Source: Schistosoma mansoni (Eukaryota > Platyhelminthes > Trematoda > Strigeidida > Schistosomatidae). Taken from it: 64,000 nucleotides of DNA. Below are positions 11,227 to 23,400 of this stretch, in pieces. The notes beneath the pieces are model-generated. The model searched no databases. It was given only the letters and a program-made list of their open reading frames with translations, and was not told the origin of the DNA. The translations under genes were made by a program, and so were the position numbers. Each line of letters opens with the position of its first letter. Within the stretch, counting starts at the first letter, position 1. The DNA lies in assembly GCF_000237925.1 (NCBI RefSeq), contig NC_031495.1, forward strand, positions 49,083,925 through 49,147,924, written 5' to 3'.

Positions 11227-12424
11227 ATGTTTTTGTTAGTGACACAATAATGTGTTACATCACACAACAAATGTGTAGTTTTTTTTGTAGGGAAATTGGA
11301 ACAACTGATTCTTTAATATTTTATTTGCTTTTATTCAAATATTATTTCTGCATCATTTTGTCATTACAATTAATTTTTTTTCTACATCTAATCAATAATG
11401 ACTGTCAATCATGAAATTGACATGCTTTTTTTCCCGAAGAAAAATTTGTCCAGTGTTTTCCATTCTAAAAATGATCCAAAACTAGTTTTATTTATTAGTT
11501 AACTTTTTCTCTGGTCCTTTCTATATATATATTTTTTCTTCAGTTTATGCATTATGTCTTCAGTGTTTCTTCTTTACTACTTTTTCCAAAAATGAGATGA
11601 GAAGGTAGTTATCCTGTTTATTATGAAGTTTATTTATTTATTTATACACAATTAACATTTTCGCATGCAATCGTTCATCCTTTAATGGTTACATTATTTT
11701 ACTATGTAAAACGGAAATTTTTTGCTTATCATATCATTTTTCTGCGAATGTATGAAAGAGATATGCATAGACTCTAGTTGTTTTTTCCAAAATGGATTGG
11801 TAATTAATACACGAAAGATGGGGGTGACCATGTGCATTATCACTGCTAAGACTATACCAGCATTCTTGTCATCACCACGACAACAATCATTAATAATGTT
11901 CATTTGGTTAATCTATCCATAATGCTTAATTTCAATTAATAAACATTTTTTTAAAAGATTGAATTTATTCTTGTTTTGCTTTACTATAATATAAATCTAC
12001 ATGGATTGTATTAACATTGTTATAACTAGTCATTTGAAACAGATTGTGTGTGATTTGGGTGGAGGTTTGTAATGTTCTTGAACAGGATAATCTATTTGAA
12101 CAGTAATTTCAGAGTTATTTTCCTGACATCAGAACAAAACCTGACAACCTAATAAGTTATTTTCACACCATTCAGTTATGGCTCAATGATAATACGAATT
12201 TTAGTTTTAATCGATTTATGATGTAACCCTGTTAGTCACATATCATGTCATTCTGATAGAACAATGGAGAGACAGAGTTGATCTGAAAACGAATTTGATG
12301 TATTTTAGCTATACATTTCAAATAATCTGGTCACACAAATACTTGTCAAGGCATTTTATATAAATAATTGATGAAGATCAATTAAATAAAAGTTTAAGTA
12401 AACAAAGTCAATTATAAGCTGAAA

Positions 12425-12665
12425 TGGATGGATGTGGCTAGCAGTGGAATCTAGTATTCGCGTTTCATCTCATCTGGGACCCGTCAGCTGGATGTACCTG
12501 CATCACAGAGTAGGTGTTCACTCAGGGACTCCAACCCAGTACCGTTCATTTCGAACGCCGTCACATTATCCATTAAGCTATTGAGTCCAGATAGCCACCA
12601 GCTTGTGCAATAGGGTGAAGTTTAATTGATAAAATTCATTCATATATCCCATTAATCTGGCATCA
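12425..12665 (-). mobile_element. Sm-alpha-like SINE, antisense
   Basis: Antisense Sm-alpha-like copy with the hammerhead region at 12441-12501 followed by the tRNA-like region (B box read on the minus strand as GGTTGGAGTCC). The ribozyme core reads CTGACGG, so the last core A is lost. Stem II is weakened to GTCC...AGAT, so the ribozyme is probably inactive. Confidence 0.75.
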
Positions 12666-14432
12666 ATGGGATGATTCAAACAAACAATACCAAAAATATG
12701 ACAAATATCTTATTCCAGTTGGAAATAATAATATAATTAGTTACAATACTACACACACACTGACATGAGATAATTGTATCCTAACCCTACGAGTGTGTGA
12801 GCGCACTTACCATAAATACACAAGCCGTGTTCGCATACGAAATAAAGGTATCGATATCGAGATTCCCATGTGCATGTTTACCTAGAAAATTTAACAGAAA
12901 ACACAGTAATCTAGTTAATTGATTAGGAAATGTAAAACATGAAGGACGGCAGAAATGTCACATTCATTGTATTATAAATAAAATTTTACATTAATTGAAA
13001 ATTTCTAGCAAAAGAACTGAAAAAGGTAGATGTATTTCTCTATTCTTAGAATTAGTTTTGATATATCATACTTGATCGAAATTCTATTCGCATAATCGTA
13101 CATCTGTATGTGTATGTTATATGTAGGAAGACAAGAGCATTCTGATCTAGTACATAAATACAACACTACACGAAAGAAATGATAGAATGCTATTATTCAT
13201 AACAGAAAATTGTGTCATTCCTCATATGTCTATGGGCAAACAGGTGAATGTGCTTCTTCATCACCATACTTATGTCCTTACTTTTCATATAAGTGTAGTT
13301 TGTGTATTTATTATAAATCTTCTCACACACCCGTAGGGAAATTTATTTTGAATTTCTCCTGTGGATTGGTCTTTTATTAACAAAACAATGTTTCTGTAAA
13401 AAATATGGTAGTTCATTTTATTTTGAGGTATATGATGACGATTCTGTTCACCCTGTCCCGGTACGTTTCCTGTTTGAATGACTTCTTATGGATCTACTAG
13501 CTCTTTTCGTTAATAGAACTTCCAAAAAGGTTATCCTACCTTCAATTTCTTCCTTTTCAAATGCACACGTAATGGCTGGATGTATCTTGATAAACTGCCT
13601 AAGAATCTCTTATTGTAATATACTGTCTTTAAAGTGAATGGACATTTCATTCATATATCGACAGTAAAATGTAAATTGTTGAATTAACTGATGAAAGTGT
13701 CGGTATAAATCAATCTTTCTCATTAGTTTATCTGATTAGTAATTTTCTGCCAAAGGTTGCTAGAATCAAAGTCCTTCAAAAAGTAGAAGCAATTGTCATT
13801 TGGATTAAAACGCGGAGCTATGAATAAAAAAGAAAAAAAAAATTCAACCCATTCTTTAACCTTGGGCCAACCTTAGGGCCAATTAATCTGAAATGATACT
13901 AACTATAGAATGACCTAATTTGGCTAATGTACATACAACTTAATCAAATGTAATTGTTTTTGCTACCTTTATTGACATATCTTAGTATTATTCTGATTAT
14001 TGATTTCAGAACTTCATATAAACTTCACTTTTTCTTCAAAAATACAAATTCCTCTGCTATGGTTTTATCGTTCTTTCTATTCCTTCCATTTATTAGTCTT
14101 TATTTCTTTGTAATAAATCAAATTATTCTGGCTTTTATTAATTGATGAACTTTTTAATTTAAAAATGACACAATTTTGTGTCGTAACAGATACAAATGTC
14201 CACTAATTTTAACATATAACATTGCCAAGTTCATTAATAAATACCCTACTTTTAACCTTTGTAAAATATCACAATCATTATAAACTTATAATTGTAGTAC
14301 CTAATGATGTAGTTATTACAAAAACAATTGTGCACTTTAGAAAATTCTTTGTGAATATTCTATGTGGATTTTTAAACTGTTGAGATTAAGATATTTAGAA
14401 AATTCCATCTATTAACAAAATGGAAATCTTAT
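12666..14432. other. Intergenic, no gene seen
   Basis: AT-rich sequence between repeats. Small open frames here are dominated by Phe, Ile and Leu from base composition and show no motif. I see no conserved domain, tRNA or rRNA. Confidence 0.5.
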
Positions 14433-14727
14433 ATAGTTGAGATCGTGAGTCGATTGAAACTAGATCACCATGGAAAACCTGAAAGCACTGGACGGCCGTT
14501 TCGTCCTATTATGGGACTCCTCATCAGTGCGCATCCACGATCCCGCCTCACGAGATTCGAACCCACGACCTATCAGTCTCGCGCGCGAGCACTTAACCAC
14601 TATACCACTGAGCCTGCCGGCATCCAACGGCGTTAATATCTAACTTCAACCGATCGACGAAATTGAGCGACACATCCACTATTGTCTTCAGTGAGTTACT
14701 ATCTCACAACAGACCTGGTTGGCCTTA
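14433..14727 (-). mobile_element. Hammerhead-SINE copy 6
   Basis: Antisense copy with tRNA-like block (minus strand A-box-like TAGTGGTTAAGTG, B-box-like GGTTCGAATCT) and hammerhead module at 14485-14530. As in copies 5 and 12, the core segment reads ACTGATGAGGA. Stem II (GTCC/GGAC), GAAA, CGGCCG and GTC are perfect. Confidence 0.8.
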
Positions 14728-16515
14728 AATATTATGATTATAATGATGAAATATTAGTGTATCATCAGTTGAAGATTTTACAAATCATAAATTTAGGTTT
14801 ATAGAATTTATGAATAGTAATATCAAAGAGATGGATACTTTTGTTTTACTGATAAACTAAATAGGTTGTTTATTTAACCTGGATGTGACCAATGAAACTG
14901 TTATTTACTTTATTATTTAAAATATGAACTTAGACTAAGTGACAAACGTTTTGGTAAGCTATTATTATAGAATACTTTTGAGGGTTTCAATTGAAATCAA
15001 TAAATTTTAAGTAAAATATTTGAAAGTAATGGACTAAATTTATCAAGATAAAGAATTGAGATTATATCATAGATATTAAAATGAACACTAAGAATTTAGT
15101 AGTTACAAGTGATGATATGTGTTTAATCATCAGTTACTCTGTCAAGAATTCATATTTTACATGAAAGTAATCCTATGACATTACTTGAAGTTTGAGATTC
15201 CGTACAACTTAATTCTTAACCTTAAACTGAATACAACGAGAACGACTAACACTTTAAGGCATGAATTCACTTCATTCCATGTGCATCAATTTCTAGAAAT
15301 TAGATGTTGTACGATATGATTATGAGTGAAACATGCGTCGCCAATTGTTACATCTGGTCGTCGCTGATTGTTATGTCGGAATTGCTGATCTCTTATACTT
15401 GTAAAACGAGGAACCACTGCCATTCCCACAACGCAAAAGTAAGAACACTAAAACTGGTACAACTGAAGGTTTATTAACTCCAAAACACGACGATGACCCT
15501 AGTCAAAAATACACATTTATATATTGGTTGTATACCTATTTTGATTATTAATTTAGGATGAAATCAGATATATGAAAAATACTTAGAGTTATAACAAGTC
15601 ATATGCTGAGTGTCATGTTGAGCATAGTTCATGTTAATTTAATATAAGAATATAGTACCTTGAATAAAACATCACAATGAGTAAAAGGATGTAATTTTGC
15701 TTTTTAATCCCAATATATCACATTCCGCTTTATTAATGGAATACGTGAGAATATACTTTCCGTGGAGAGTCTGCTTGAAGGTTGTTCTTTTCGCTTTCCT
15801 AGAGATGTCGGCCGGTCACGTGGTCGTATTCCTGCTTCATTTGAAAAATATACTATTTAACGTTTGACTTTCATGCTTTGCTCCTTCATTTAATGCAATT
15901 ATCATACAGATTGAATTGACGCAGTGACAGGAAAGGTGATGTTGATCATAATGTAATCAGTCACGAGGAACATGTATAAAATGTTGCTAGTTTGGTGGAC
16001 GAACTATAGAAGTGTTGATAGAAATTACGGTAGCGATAGTAATATAGTCATAATAATGGTAACAATAATATTGATAATAATGACAGTTCAAAGTTATATG
16101 TCATTTTTGAGATGCTTATACTTAGTTTCAAGCTATTTTCTAAATAATGATACGATTAATAAGGTCAAGTATAGTAATATTTGTAAAGGTTTGTTTCTTC
16201 CTATTGCTGATATTTGCGACCGTATTTTATCAATCTGTGTCAGCACATATATTTTCATCTTGAGCATGTGATATTTCCTGAACATGTAAGTTGCAGTCTA
16301 TTTTTGTGTTAAGGCTAGGAATGTGATCTAGAACACGAGTTTCGTCTAATTTAAGACTCATTATTTAGATTTCCTTGTATCCCAATATTGAATGTCACCA
16401 TTGAAATTCAATCTCAGTAGCTGTTGCTTCAAAAACAAAGAGTTATCCACCAAACTGCTGACTTACAATAACCACTAACTTGTTCGAATATGTAGATTAT
16501 TATTAGTAGAGGTTT
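14728..16515. other. Intergenic, no gene seen
   Basis: No gene is recognised. The segment near 15330-15700 has repeated TGTTA motifs and a few LTR-like features, but I could not find paired ends or a target duplication. An open frame at 15972-16271 has no recognisable motif. Confidence 0.4.
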
Positions 16516-16872
16516 TATATAGTTGAGACCATGAGTCAAGTGAAGCTACACCACTGTGGAAAACCTGAAAGCACTAGACGGCTGTTTCGTCCTATTGTGG
16601 GACTCCTCAGAAGTGCGCATCCACGATCCCGTCTTGCGAGACTCGAACCCAGGACCTACCGGTCTTGCGCCAGAGCACATAACCGATAGACCACTGAGCC
16701 GGTCGGCATCCAACGGTGTTAATGTCTAACCTCAACCAATCCACGAAATTGCGCGACCATCTTCCATTGTACTGAGGTAGATACCTGTCTCTACCCGACA
16801 TGGATTGGCTTCACTGGTCACTACTTCTCACAAGAACTCCAGGAATTACCTCATGGAGCCAGTCACTAGTGA
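16516..16872 (-). mobile_element. Hammerhead-SINE copy 7, near full length
   Basis: Antisense copy that includes the 3' region, the hammerhead module (16571-16616), the tRNA-like block with B box GGTTCGAGTCT and the 5' head ending at a GGCTCCATGAGGTAATTCC match near 16860. It immediately precedes copy 8 in opposite orientation. Confidence 0.8.
16571..16616 (-). ncRNA. Hammerhead ribozyme-like motif, core intact
   Basis: Minus strand: stem I arm GCACTT, core CTGAGGA, perfect stem II GTCC/GGAC, GAAA, CAGCCG, GTC, TAGTGC. All core residues match the hammerhead consensus. Stem I is five pairs and stem III has one mismatch. With 16927-16972 it is one of the best preserved copies. Confidence 0.6.
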
Positions 16873-16885
16873 GCATATGATCATT

Positions 16886-17066
16886 ATCAGAAGGGGGTTT
16901 TGTGGAGACTTTAGGATCGTGAATGCGCACTGCTGAGGAATCCCACAATAGGACGAAACGGCCGTCTAGTGCATTCAGGTTTTCCATGGTGGTCTAGCTT
17001 CAATTGATTCATGATCTCAACTATATAAAATTACTAATAATCTCCACAAAACCCCCTTCTGATGGT
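16886..17066 (+). mobile_element. Hammerhead-SINE copy 8, bounded by inverted ends
   Basis: A short sense copy lacking the tRNA-like block. It starts with ATCAGAAGGGGGTTTTGTGG and ends with its reverse complement at about 17041-17065, so the hammerhead unit is enclosed by terminal inverted repeats of about 23 bp. The module is at 16927-16972. Confidence 0.7.
16927..16972 (+). ncRNA. Hammerhead ribozyme-like motif, core intact
   Basis: Stem I arm GCACTG, core CTGAGGA, stem II ATCC/GGAC (one A-C mismatch beside the core), GAAA, self-complementary CGGCCG, GTC, stem I return TAGTGC. Core residues are intact. Confidence 0.6.
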
Positions 17067-17444
17067 AGAGGTTTCATTTTCTTCGTTTAATGATATTCAG
17101 GTCATAATGAAAATTAAAAATGATAAATTTTCTTTTCGATATAATAAACAATGATGTTCTTCTATTTAAATGAAAGGTAGTAGAAAGGTTTAAAACATTT
17201 GTGAACATTATAGATCAAAAATAAATAAACAGCAGTTAAGAGGGAAAAAAAGCACTAAAAACCATAGCAAGTAATACATTCACTTATTAATACCAACAAT
17301 AGACTGCTATATATGTATATGTAAATTATAAGCGATTTACTAACACAAATGTATTGATTAGATTATACTTAATCAATCCGAAAACATTTGAAATATATAT
17401 ATATATATATCATGTGTGAATGTAGCAGTCTCCATTTACAAGTT

Positions 17445-20400
17445 ATGTATAAAATCATTTATTACTACTTATTATACTACTTAAGTATATTTAACTTAAT
17501 ACATGCTACAAATTCAAATGAATTATCAAGATTAAATTTATTAACATTAGATCGTTCAACTAATAAAATCAATATATTATTATCATATTTTATACCATTT
17601 AATGATATGATACATATACAATCACGTAGGCAACAATATAATGGTATAAAAGAAAATTTTTTAATAAAAAATTTAAATAATTTATATATTAATCATCAAA
17701 TTTTTATTAATTTAACAAATTTTGTCGATTATTATTATAAATTAATAATCAATAAACCGATAACAATTAATGATGGGAATATAATCAATAATAATAATAC
17801 AGATTATTTACATAATATTCATATAATGAATTATACTAATATAAATTATATTAAAAAGGTATATAAGAAATCATTATTATTATTATCAAAGGAATATATT
17901 CCCTCTAGTCAATTAAAGTATATTTTATTAATGCATTCATGGAGATTATATTTTTTATTCATTATTAATAATACTAATTTATGGTTACATTTTAAGCCAG
18001 AAACAATAATCGATCAAAATGATTTACCTAAAACAATTGATGAATGGAGTATTATATTTATATATTTATTATGTATAACATTTCAATCTAAACAATATGA
18101 TAAAGATTATCAATTACCATATGGTTTTTGTCCAAATCCATGTTTAATGAATCCATGCCATGAAGTAATGAATACAATATCAAATAAATGTATAAGAACT
18201 GGATATTTGGAAAATAATTATAAATGTGAATGTCGTAATGGTTATCAATGGAAACAAGTTAAAGGATATAAAGGTAATAAGAAAATGTTTGTTTATTTAA
18301 ATGATTTTACAATAAATCATGAGGATAATTGAAATGGATAGAGCAGTATGTATAGTACAATAATAGTATCGATTGATCTTTGGTATTTGACCGGGTTTTT
18401 ACATAATCTAATCAGTATTGTAATTGTTTGTTGTGTAACTATAGTATGAATTGATATTTGTAATTTAAGATATTGCAAGACGAAGTAAGTTCTTTTATCT
18501 TCCTGGTAGGAAATCAAATTCAGAATCAGAATGTTATATTTTGAAGAATAAATATGTCAAAGTTGAATAAGAATGGAGGAAGAAAATGACCCTAGCAAAC
18601 ACAATCGAAGTTATCAATACCAATGAAAGTTCCTCTGAATCAACCAGTAGTGTTCGAGTAGAGAGTTTGTACAAGGTTAATGTACATCTTTGTTGTGCAC
18701 TTCAATGACAAACACTGCTACATGAGCGATTTACAGGTAAATAAGTTGTATTAAGGAGTATAAAGTTCGGGAAACCTTTGAGTAATCGTTTCAATTCTCT
18801 ACTACCTATAATGTTGGAATATGAATTTACTTATGAGCTAGTAGATATGAATTTGAGTGCATTTGACAGTCGTTGTCGCTGAAACTTCATCAAAGTACGA
18901 CGAGAATACATTTTAATTTTGATGTTAAATTGATAATTCTCAATCAAAAAAACTTTGCAATTTAGTTTTGTGAGTTCGTTTTATGTTTCCCATACTATTA
19001 TACAGGGATAAGGTGTAGTTGTTCATATGAATTAAACTTATCTATGTGAAGAACCAGTAAGAATGAAACCTCCAGTACTTGAGTTTTAGATTGGTACATT
19101 TTGTATTTTCTGTGATAAAGATATGACAATTTTTTCTAGAAGTGGAATCACATATCAGACTAAACTGCAATAAAAGATCCTGGATTTAATCTTGTGTTAG
19201 ATCGTAAATAAGTCCCACTAAAGTGTCCCCAGTTCCTCCTAGTATTCTATCGTCATTTTGCAAGTCACCTTCTGTTGAAAGCTCTCTTAGATTCTTTATA
19301 AACCATCTGTATAAACAGTTTATTTCAATGTTGCCTACTTTCAAAGGTTCTTTTTAATCTCTTGTTTCAAAAAAATTCGTTGGGCGAAAATCGATGTATA
19401 ATATTGTAAAGATAGTGCTGCTGAGTGACTATCTTTCCAACATTAAAAACTGTTTCAAGAATGTTTGGAAACGTTACAGAATGGCTTACATTGGTTATCT
19501 ATGATGAATTAAATCGACAAGAAATCAGGAATTCCCATTCATAACTGAATCCTAAAACCTAATCTGGCGAACCTTGTGGCACATCAGTACGGATGCATTA
19601 ACTTTATATATTTCTTTAGATTTCAGACATTATAGCTTTTTATCGATAACTAAGTTCTATATAACTAGGTCACAGTCGGTGTCTTTTTAACAACCATTTG
19701 TTCAAAATACTATTAGTGATTTGAAAAAAAACAGAGAAGTATTTTTCCACTTCAAAATGACAAAGTGCAGATGTAATATATAAGGATATGGTCTCAAATA
19801 TTCTTTTTCTTGTCTGTTTATGAAAAACTTCGGACAATACATATGAATTCTTCAAGATTTTAAATCCCATTAAATAAGAGTAACAGACAACAGAAGTTTG
19901 GATAACATTTAATGATTGAGTATTTGTGCCTAAATTATAATAACTTTTCTATAACTTCAAATTGACAGTTGATGTTTCTATAAAACTTCATAATAATGGG
20001 AATATTTAACTTTCGTGGTATACTCTCATTATATGATTGTAAGTAGCTGACTAATGTGTTTATTTTCAAACTCAGAAATCATAAACCCATCCATGGGAGG
20101 AGTGATTAATCTATTCCTTTGATTCACATTTGGATATTCATTAACCTATGTATATTAGAAGGTAATACCGGGTTAACAAGCTATTATACTAAGGATTAGT
20201 TATTTACTCAAGCAGATTACCAGCTTTTAAAAATACAGAGAAATTTGATTGAAAAAACTACTTCATTGTTTTGTGGATAACGATCCATTAGGTTTATATA
20301 TCTATGTGAATTAGATAAACTATTATTGAAACTCACGCACATAATAAATTATCCTCCTTATGAATACGATCTCTATTTAGATTATAATATATCCTTCACA

Positions 20401-23400
20401 TACATGTAAATTACTCGTTAAGCTGTTCATTGAAAATATTGATTTGATACAAAGTTCAAAGAGTAAAACATAAACCAGTGGATACCGTCTCAATGGTTTG
20501 AGGGTTAAACACTTTCCATATGACCTTAAAATGCTGAATTCAACTCTTGAGGATCGAAGGGTCATGGATGTGCACTTCCAGGATAAAAGATCTCTTCATT
20601 CCTTTCTTATTTTTGGTAGTTGTCTGACTAAAGTCAGTCAGTAAAACTATCAAATTTGGTCGTATTCACAACCCTTTTTGTCAATAAAATATAGACTTTC
20701 ATCTTTGGTTGACTTAACTTTCTATCTAATCATAGATTTTCTTGTCAAATATATGCTTGATGAAAAACATTTTTATTGAATGCAGCTAACTATTCTCATG
20801 TGTTTTCAAAGCGGAAATGATTTTACATCTAATGTTCTAAGGATATTATCGAGAAAATATTTGCTGATCTCTCTTAGCATCTTATAACTAGAAATGCCTG
20901 ACATACCTTAGTTTTAGTTAAGAGTTAAAAGTATGTCGACTAACTTTTTTTGAAATATCAGTGTCATATTTGTCAAATCTGAACTAAACATATACTGAAA
21001 AAAAAATGGAATGCTGTTTAATGATTATAGTTCTGCTTACAATCGGCAAGATATGATATTTTAGTGAAAATGTTGTTTTAAAAAGTTGAAGGACCTATCT
21101 AATTTATTTTACAAGCACTGGATGTCCGATTTCCAGTCTGATGAAATATTTTGTTTTTAATGATTAGAAAACATTTTCTAGTTATGAATATTTATAGAAA
21201 TGATTTAGAAGATCTGTGGAATTAGTATATCAGGACCATCTACATGCACTCTGCTTTTGGAATACATACAAAAAAATTAACTGCGTTTCATAAAATAAAC
21301 TATATACTTTCTAAATATGTAAATATATATAAATAAGATGCTCGTAATAAATACACTACACTTTATACTGATTAGTTACATTCAAACTTATGAGAGTGAA
21401 GCTACTGAGACATAGGGGGAATGCAGTTTACTGTATTATCGAGAAGTGTCTATGACTTTGTAACACATTTACCTCTTACTGTTCAATATGTGTGCAATAT
21501 CCAGCATTTTTTTCGTTCATTTATTGAGTGAATGCAATTTATAAGAGATTAGTTTTTCAGTGACAATTTCATTTCAATCTCTAGCTTCCACTTGATATGT
21601 TTCTCAGATATTCAAGTCTCTCCCTTCGTGGCAAAATGTCAATCATATGGTTGACATTTTCATCTTTCAGGCATTTTAAAATAAAGTGCGACCATTATCT
21701 AATTCTATCGGCAAGCAAGTTGTTTTTTTACCTGACAATGTTACTTTACACCAAAACTTCGAGTGATTTATCTCATAGCTAATTATGGATAAGCACTGAT
21801 TACTATCAGGATGAGTCATTTGTAAAAATTACTTCACTCAAGGGATATTTTCCAACATGGACTGGTAAATTATATGTTCATCATTATTTCTGTATTTGTT
21901 CTACTGTGTGGAAACATGAAATAATATACTCTGTTTGGAACAGTTAGAAAACACTTTTTGTATCTGCATAACTATTATGAAAGGTAATTTATTGATATTT
22001 CTTGAGAACATGAACAAAGATTTCAGTAGAATACCATGATTTCGTGTTATACAGATCAAATCTTTGTATTTATTTTCTTCAAGATGACAAAGTGAACTAT
22101 GTAAACGAAATTTTTCATTAATTTCTCTTTTAATCCTTAATGCTACTAATTTTAAAAAGCTTCAATTGATCAAGTATCTAAGTAAAGTATTTTTTTCTTA
22201 AATCTTATAAGCTAAATGACTAAACATTAGTTTTTCATGTGTTTAGGGTATTGCGAAGCAATCGATCTATGTGACAAGTATTGTAGCAAAGTTGGAACCA
22301 GGAAATGTGATATTATAGAAGACAGGTATTTCTGTGTTTGTCGCGTAAGTTATTACTACTAATAATTGAACACATAAACAATAGTACAAACGGGCACTGA
22401 AATGTATATGAACCACATAATAAAAATGGGGTTGTGAAGAGATAGAGAAAGGAAAATGAGTATAATTTTAAAAAAGGAACATAAATGAATGGAAATTAGT
22501 GTATGAGAGTGAAATAATAGTAAAATAATAATGATGATGATGATGATTGGGGAAGCAGTTTAGTTAAAAATACAACCAGAAAAGATTCTTTTAGTTAGAG
22601 AATTTACTCTCACTTGTATGAAGAAAGTAAAAGAAAATTACAGTAGGATCTCCATTGGCTTCTATCCTGAGAGATATCTGAAGTCCAAGTTACCTATTTA
22701 TAAAGAAAAATCCATGTTACTTAAAGGTCAATAAAGTTATCGCAATGTAAAAGTGAAATTACAATAATGTATTCATGTGTAATGTGAATTTAATAGAATA
22801 GTGAAATCATTACATCGCAATTTTATAGACTGTTACATTTTTCGTAAATTTGTTTGTTTGTTTCATGTGAAGCTTCCCTTTAAAGTCAATGATGATTACT
22901 ACACAGTAAGGAATTATGTTAACTTCTCATTTTACTACTTGAAAGGAAAAAAGTGAACATTTATAACTTTTTAAAATCGTAAGTGTTGAAGAGAATCTAA
23001 CTGTGATACTGTATAGTCAAAAGTATTTATTCAAATACGTTCCCTGTAAGATGGCATTCTTCACCAAGGCGTATCGTGGGTCTCAACATACTTACTCGTG
23101 AACATCACGGTAAATTACGCGTTTATTTCTCGATGAACAAGTTCGTAAGATATACAATACCGTTTTGATGATCAAATCGTTTCACAACTTCCTATCACCT
23201 GTCAATAATCATATCAGATTTATGTACTGCACTTTGATCTACTTATATAAGCATTTAGTAGTTTATTTTATTTTTAAAAACGTATTTTTATCAGAAAGGG
23301 GTTTTATGGAGATTGTAGTAATTTAGTAGTTGAATTCATGAGAAAACTAAAGCTAGACTACCATGGAAAACCTGAAAGCACTGGACAGCCGTTCCGTTTT

